IMG/VR virus record: IMGVR_UViG_3300024326_000001
Span: 1 to 64,000 of that record
Source: a virus
Reading direction: 5' to 3' (one strand)
DNA length: 64,000 nt
Below the pieces are notes generated by a model. That model saw nothing but the letters and a program-made list of their open reading frames with translations, was not told where the DNA came from and made no database searches. This document shows positions 62,501 through 64,000 of this stretch, piece by piece. Numbering within the stretch: the stretch's first letter is position 1; every line of letters begins with the position of its first letter. The position numbers were made by a program, and so were the translations under genes.

Positions 62501-64000
62501 ATGCCATATCAAAATCTTAGATTCTTTGATAATAGTTCTAACGAATTAAATTTAACGTATGATTCTACTTTAGAATATTCTACGGGTACTATATTTCTAC
62601 CTGAAATATCGACAGGCCTATATGAAACGATAAATTTATATGTTCTAGAAGAAGTAAGGGATGAATTAGATAATCAAAGATTTGTACATCCTATATCAGT
62701 CGATGCTAATACTAATACTTTAAGATTTGAATTTGTTTCAGGCTATGGAGATAGTAATGATATTTTTCTTTATAGTGGAACAATGAAGAACGGAGACTAC
62801 GAAGTAGTTGTAGATTCTTCTCAGGTTTCTAAAATGAGAGACAACAGTCACTACACTTCAATTGACTCTGATGGTTTTAAAATAGTTCCTTTAAACGCAG
62901 CGGCATTGAATGTACAAGCATGCATCGCCAATATAGCATTAAGTTCAGATAAAGAAGGTTTTCATATTAGAACATTAAATGTATATGCGACCGAAGATGG
63001 TAATGAAGTAAAGGTTGCAGAAATTAAAGTTTATGGTGAAGTAGTTGCTGAAGATGAAAGACTAAAAAGTCTTTTAACTAACATGGCATTAAATCTAGAC
63101 GAAATGGATTATTTGATATTTAGAGATTCTGATATTAAAGACCTTGGTGTAGATTATAAACTATTAAATAGAAAAAGAAAAGAACTTTTATTACAGGCTT
63201 CTACTATTAAACCCTTTATAGGAACATATAAAGCCCTATTAGGTGTTATTGATTTCTTTGGATATAGTAATGTAAGTCTTAGAGAGTATTGGTTAAACAT
63301 AAACGAACAATCTGAAGGATTTGGAAAAATGATGGTGGTTCCTGTTGCTAATCAAACTGAAGTAGGTTTCTTAGCAAAAAAGAGTAGAAATAAGAACCTT
63401 CCTAATTCTAATCAAAAGAAAACTTCTAGATTTTCATTAGCATACCGATTAAACGTTCCTACTGGAAAATTAAATGAATTTGATTTACCAGAAGTAGAGG
63501 AAATTACAGATTTTTCGCCGGATGAAATCTTAATAAAATTATATGCTTTAAAGCGTAAACTACAGAAAGAATATTTACCGCTTAACGCAAAGATCGTAGA
63601 TATCACAGCAGAGGGTGATTACTTTGACGGAGTAAATCAGAGAGTTTGGAATAATCAACACCAAATACACGCACAGTATGCTGGACAAGACGTACATTAT
63701 GATATATTTCCAGATGCTAAATCAATTTATATAGAAGATCTTAGGAAAGTAGATTATAGACTAGAAGGTCGTAATCAAAAGATAGAAGTTTTTAATAAAA
63801 CAGAAAGAAATGAATTAGAAGATTCTATTAGATCTTTCTATACAGATTGGCACGATGAAGATATGTCTTCACATAATACCATTGCAGGAATTCCAATAGG
63901 AGCTCCTATTATTTTAACTGGAACTTCACTTAAAGATACATGGGATGATGCAGACTTTACTTTCATAGATGCAAACGATACTGACGATGATGCTAATATT
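62501..64000 (+). CDS. large baseplate/structural protein, 3' end beyond window
   Basis: Open from ATG 62501 to the window edge (at least 500 codons). The first ~190 residues are strand-rich with alternating hydrophobics, like a fibre- or wedge-attachment domain; a helical segment follows with Y-K-A-L-L-G-V-I-D-F-F-G-Y-S-N-V-S-L-R-E-Y-W, then a charged region. Position right after gp6-like suggests a gp7/gp8-like wedge protein, but no direct match is claimed. Confidence 0.75.
   Translation, partial: MPYQNLRFFDNSSNELNLTYDSTLEYSTGTIFLPEISTGLYETINLYVLEEVRDELDNQRFVHPISVDANTNTLRFEFVSGYGDSNDIFLYSGTMKNGDYEVVVDSSQVSKMRDNSHYTSIDSDGFKIVPLNAAALNVQACIANIALSSDKEGFHIRTLNVYATEDGNEVKVAEIKVYGEVVAEDERLKSLLTNMALNLDEMDYLIFRDSDIKDLGVDYKLLNRKRKELLLQASTIKPFIGTYKALLGVIDFFGYSNVSLREYWLNINEQSEGFGKMMVVPVANQTEVGFLAKKSRNKNLPNSNQKKTSRFSLAYRLNVPTGKLNEFDLPEVEEITDFSPDEILIKLYALKRKLQKEYLPLNAKIVDITAEGDYFDGVNQRVWNNQHQIHAQYAGQDVHYDIFPDAKSIYIEDLRKVDYRLEGRNQKIEVFNKTERNELEDSIRSFYTDWHDEDMSSHNTIAGIPIGAPIILTGTSLKDTWDDADFTFIDANDTDDDANI

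Overview
The window is a 64 kb stretch of the genome of a large, AT-rich, tailed phage with a contractile (T4-like) tail. The host is most likely a member of the Bacteroidota, probably a flavobacterium. Structural evidence for the phage: a gp25-like wedge protein, a baseplate-J/gp6-like protein, a gp5-like OB-fold spike, a gpD/gp27-like hub protein and giant fibre genes. Evidence for the host: almost no gene has a Shine-Dalgarno sequence, start codons sit behind A/T-rich leaders, the phage bS21 has the short MLII...YKRK...TKPS form typical of that phylum, and the W/Y/G/N-rich lipoprotein is of a kind common there. No integrase, repressor or other lysogeny gene is seen.

Layout. 1-490 is a gene-free, helix-rich segment. 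492-5786 is a leftward block of small accessory genes: a RadA-like ATPase, a DUF932-like protein, a zinc peptidase, tRNA-Arg(UCU) and several unknowns. Most of them have a nearly identical ~65-bp promoter module in front. 5880-6310 and 7255-7960 are two more gene-free segments of unusual composition with long-range complementarity, and are candidates for large structured RNAs. From 6339 to the end every gene reads rightward. 7972-16203 holds a lipoprotein, LOG and YkuK-like proteins, a two-AAA Clp ATPase, ClpP, a dCMP-hydroxymethylase-like enzyme and a GT25 glycosyltransferase. 16236-28685 is the fibre region: a coiled-coil fibre, two fibre proteins sharing a C-terminal domain, two glycosyltransferases, and an 1852-residue collagen-like fibre ending in an S74 chaperone domain. 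28834-33233 holds two 2-oxoglutarate/Fe(II) oxygenases, one of them a PLOD-type collagen lysyl hydroxylase homologue, a double glycosyltransferase and an ATP-grasp enzyme. 33237-48442 holds nucleic-acid and housekeeping genes (exonuclease, DnaJ, bS21, PhoH, RNase HII, UvsE, dCMP deaminase) among many small unknowns. 48478-64000 is the baseplate/tail module, interrupted by a four-domain S1 protein and an amidoligase; the last gene runs off the window.

How the parts may work together. The most striking idea is a viral collagen-modification pathway: a collagen-like fibre full of G-X-K-G triplets, a PLOD-like lysyl hydroxylase that keeps the human iron and 2-oxoglutarate ligands in the same spacing, and a GT25 enzyme (the family of the collagen galactosyltransferases) plus four other glycosyltransferase genes. 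A second theme is takeover of translation through phage bS21, an S1 protein and an AGA-reading tRNA. A third is protein quality control: a Clp ATPase with a ClpP-docking IGF loop, its own ClpP, a J-protein, and a family of four small proteins with a UVR-like 'YEKC' tail. A fourth is a shared N-terminal tag that resembles T4 capsid-targeting sequences. Three motif families look like promoters: the ~65-bp module, TTAGTATAATATTAAA-like boxes, and GATATATA(A/G) boxes before late genes.
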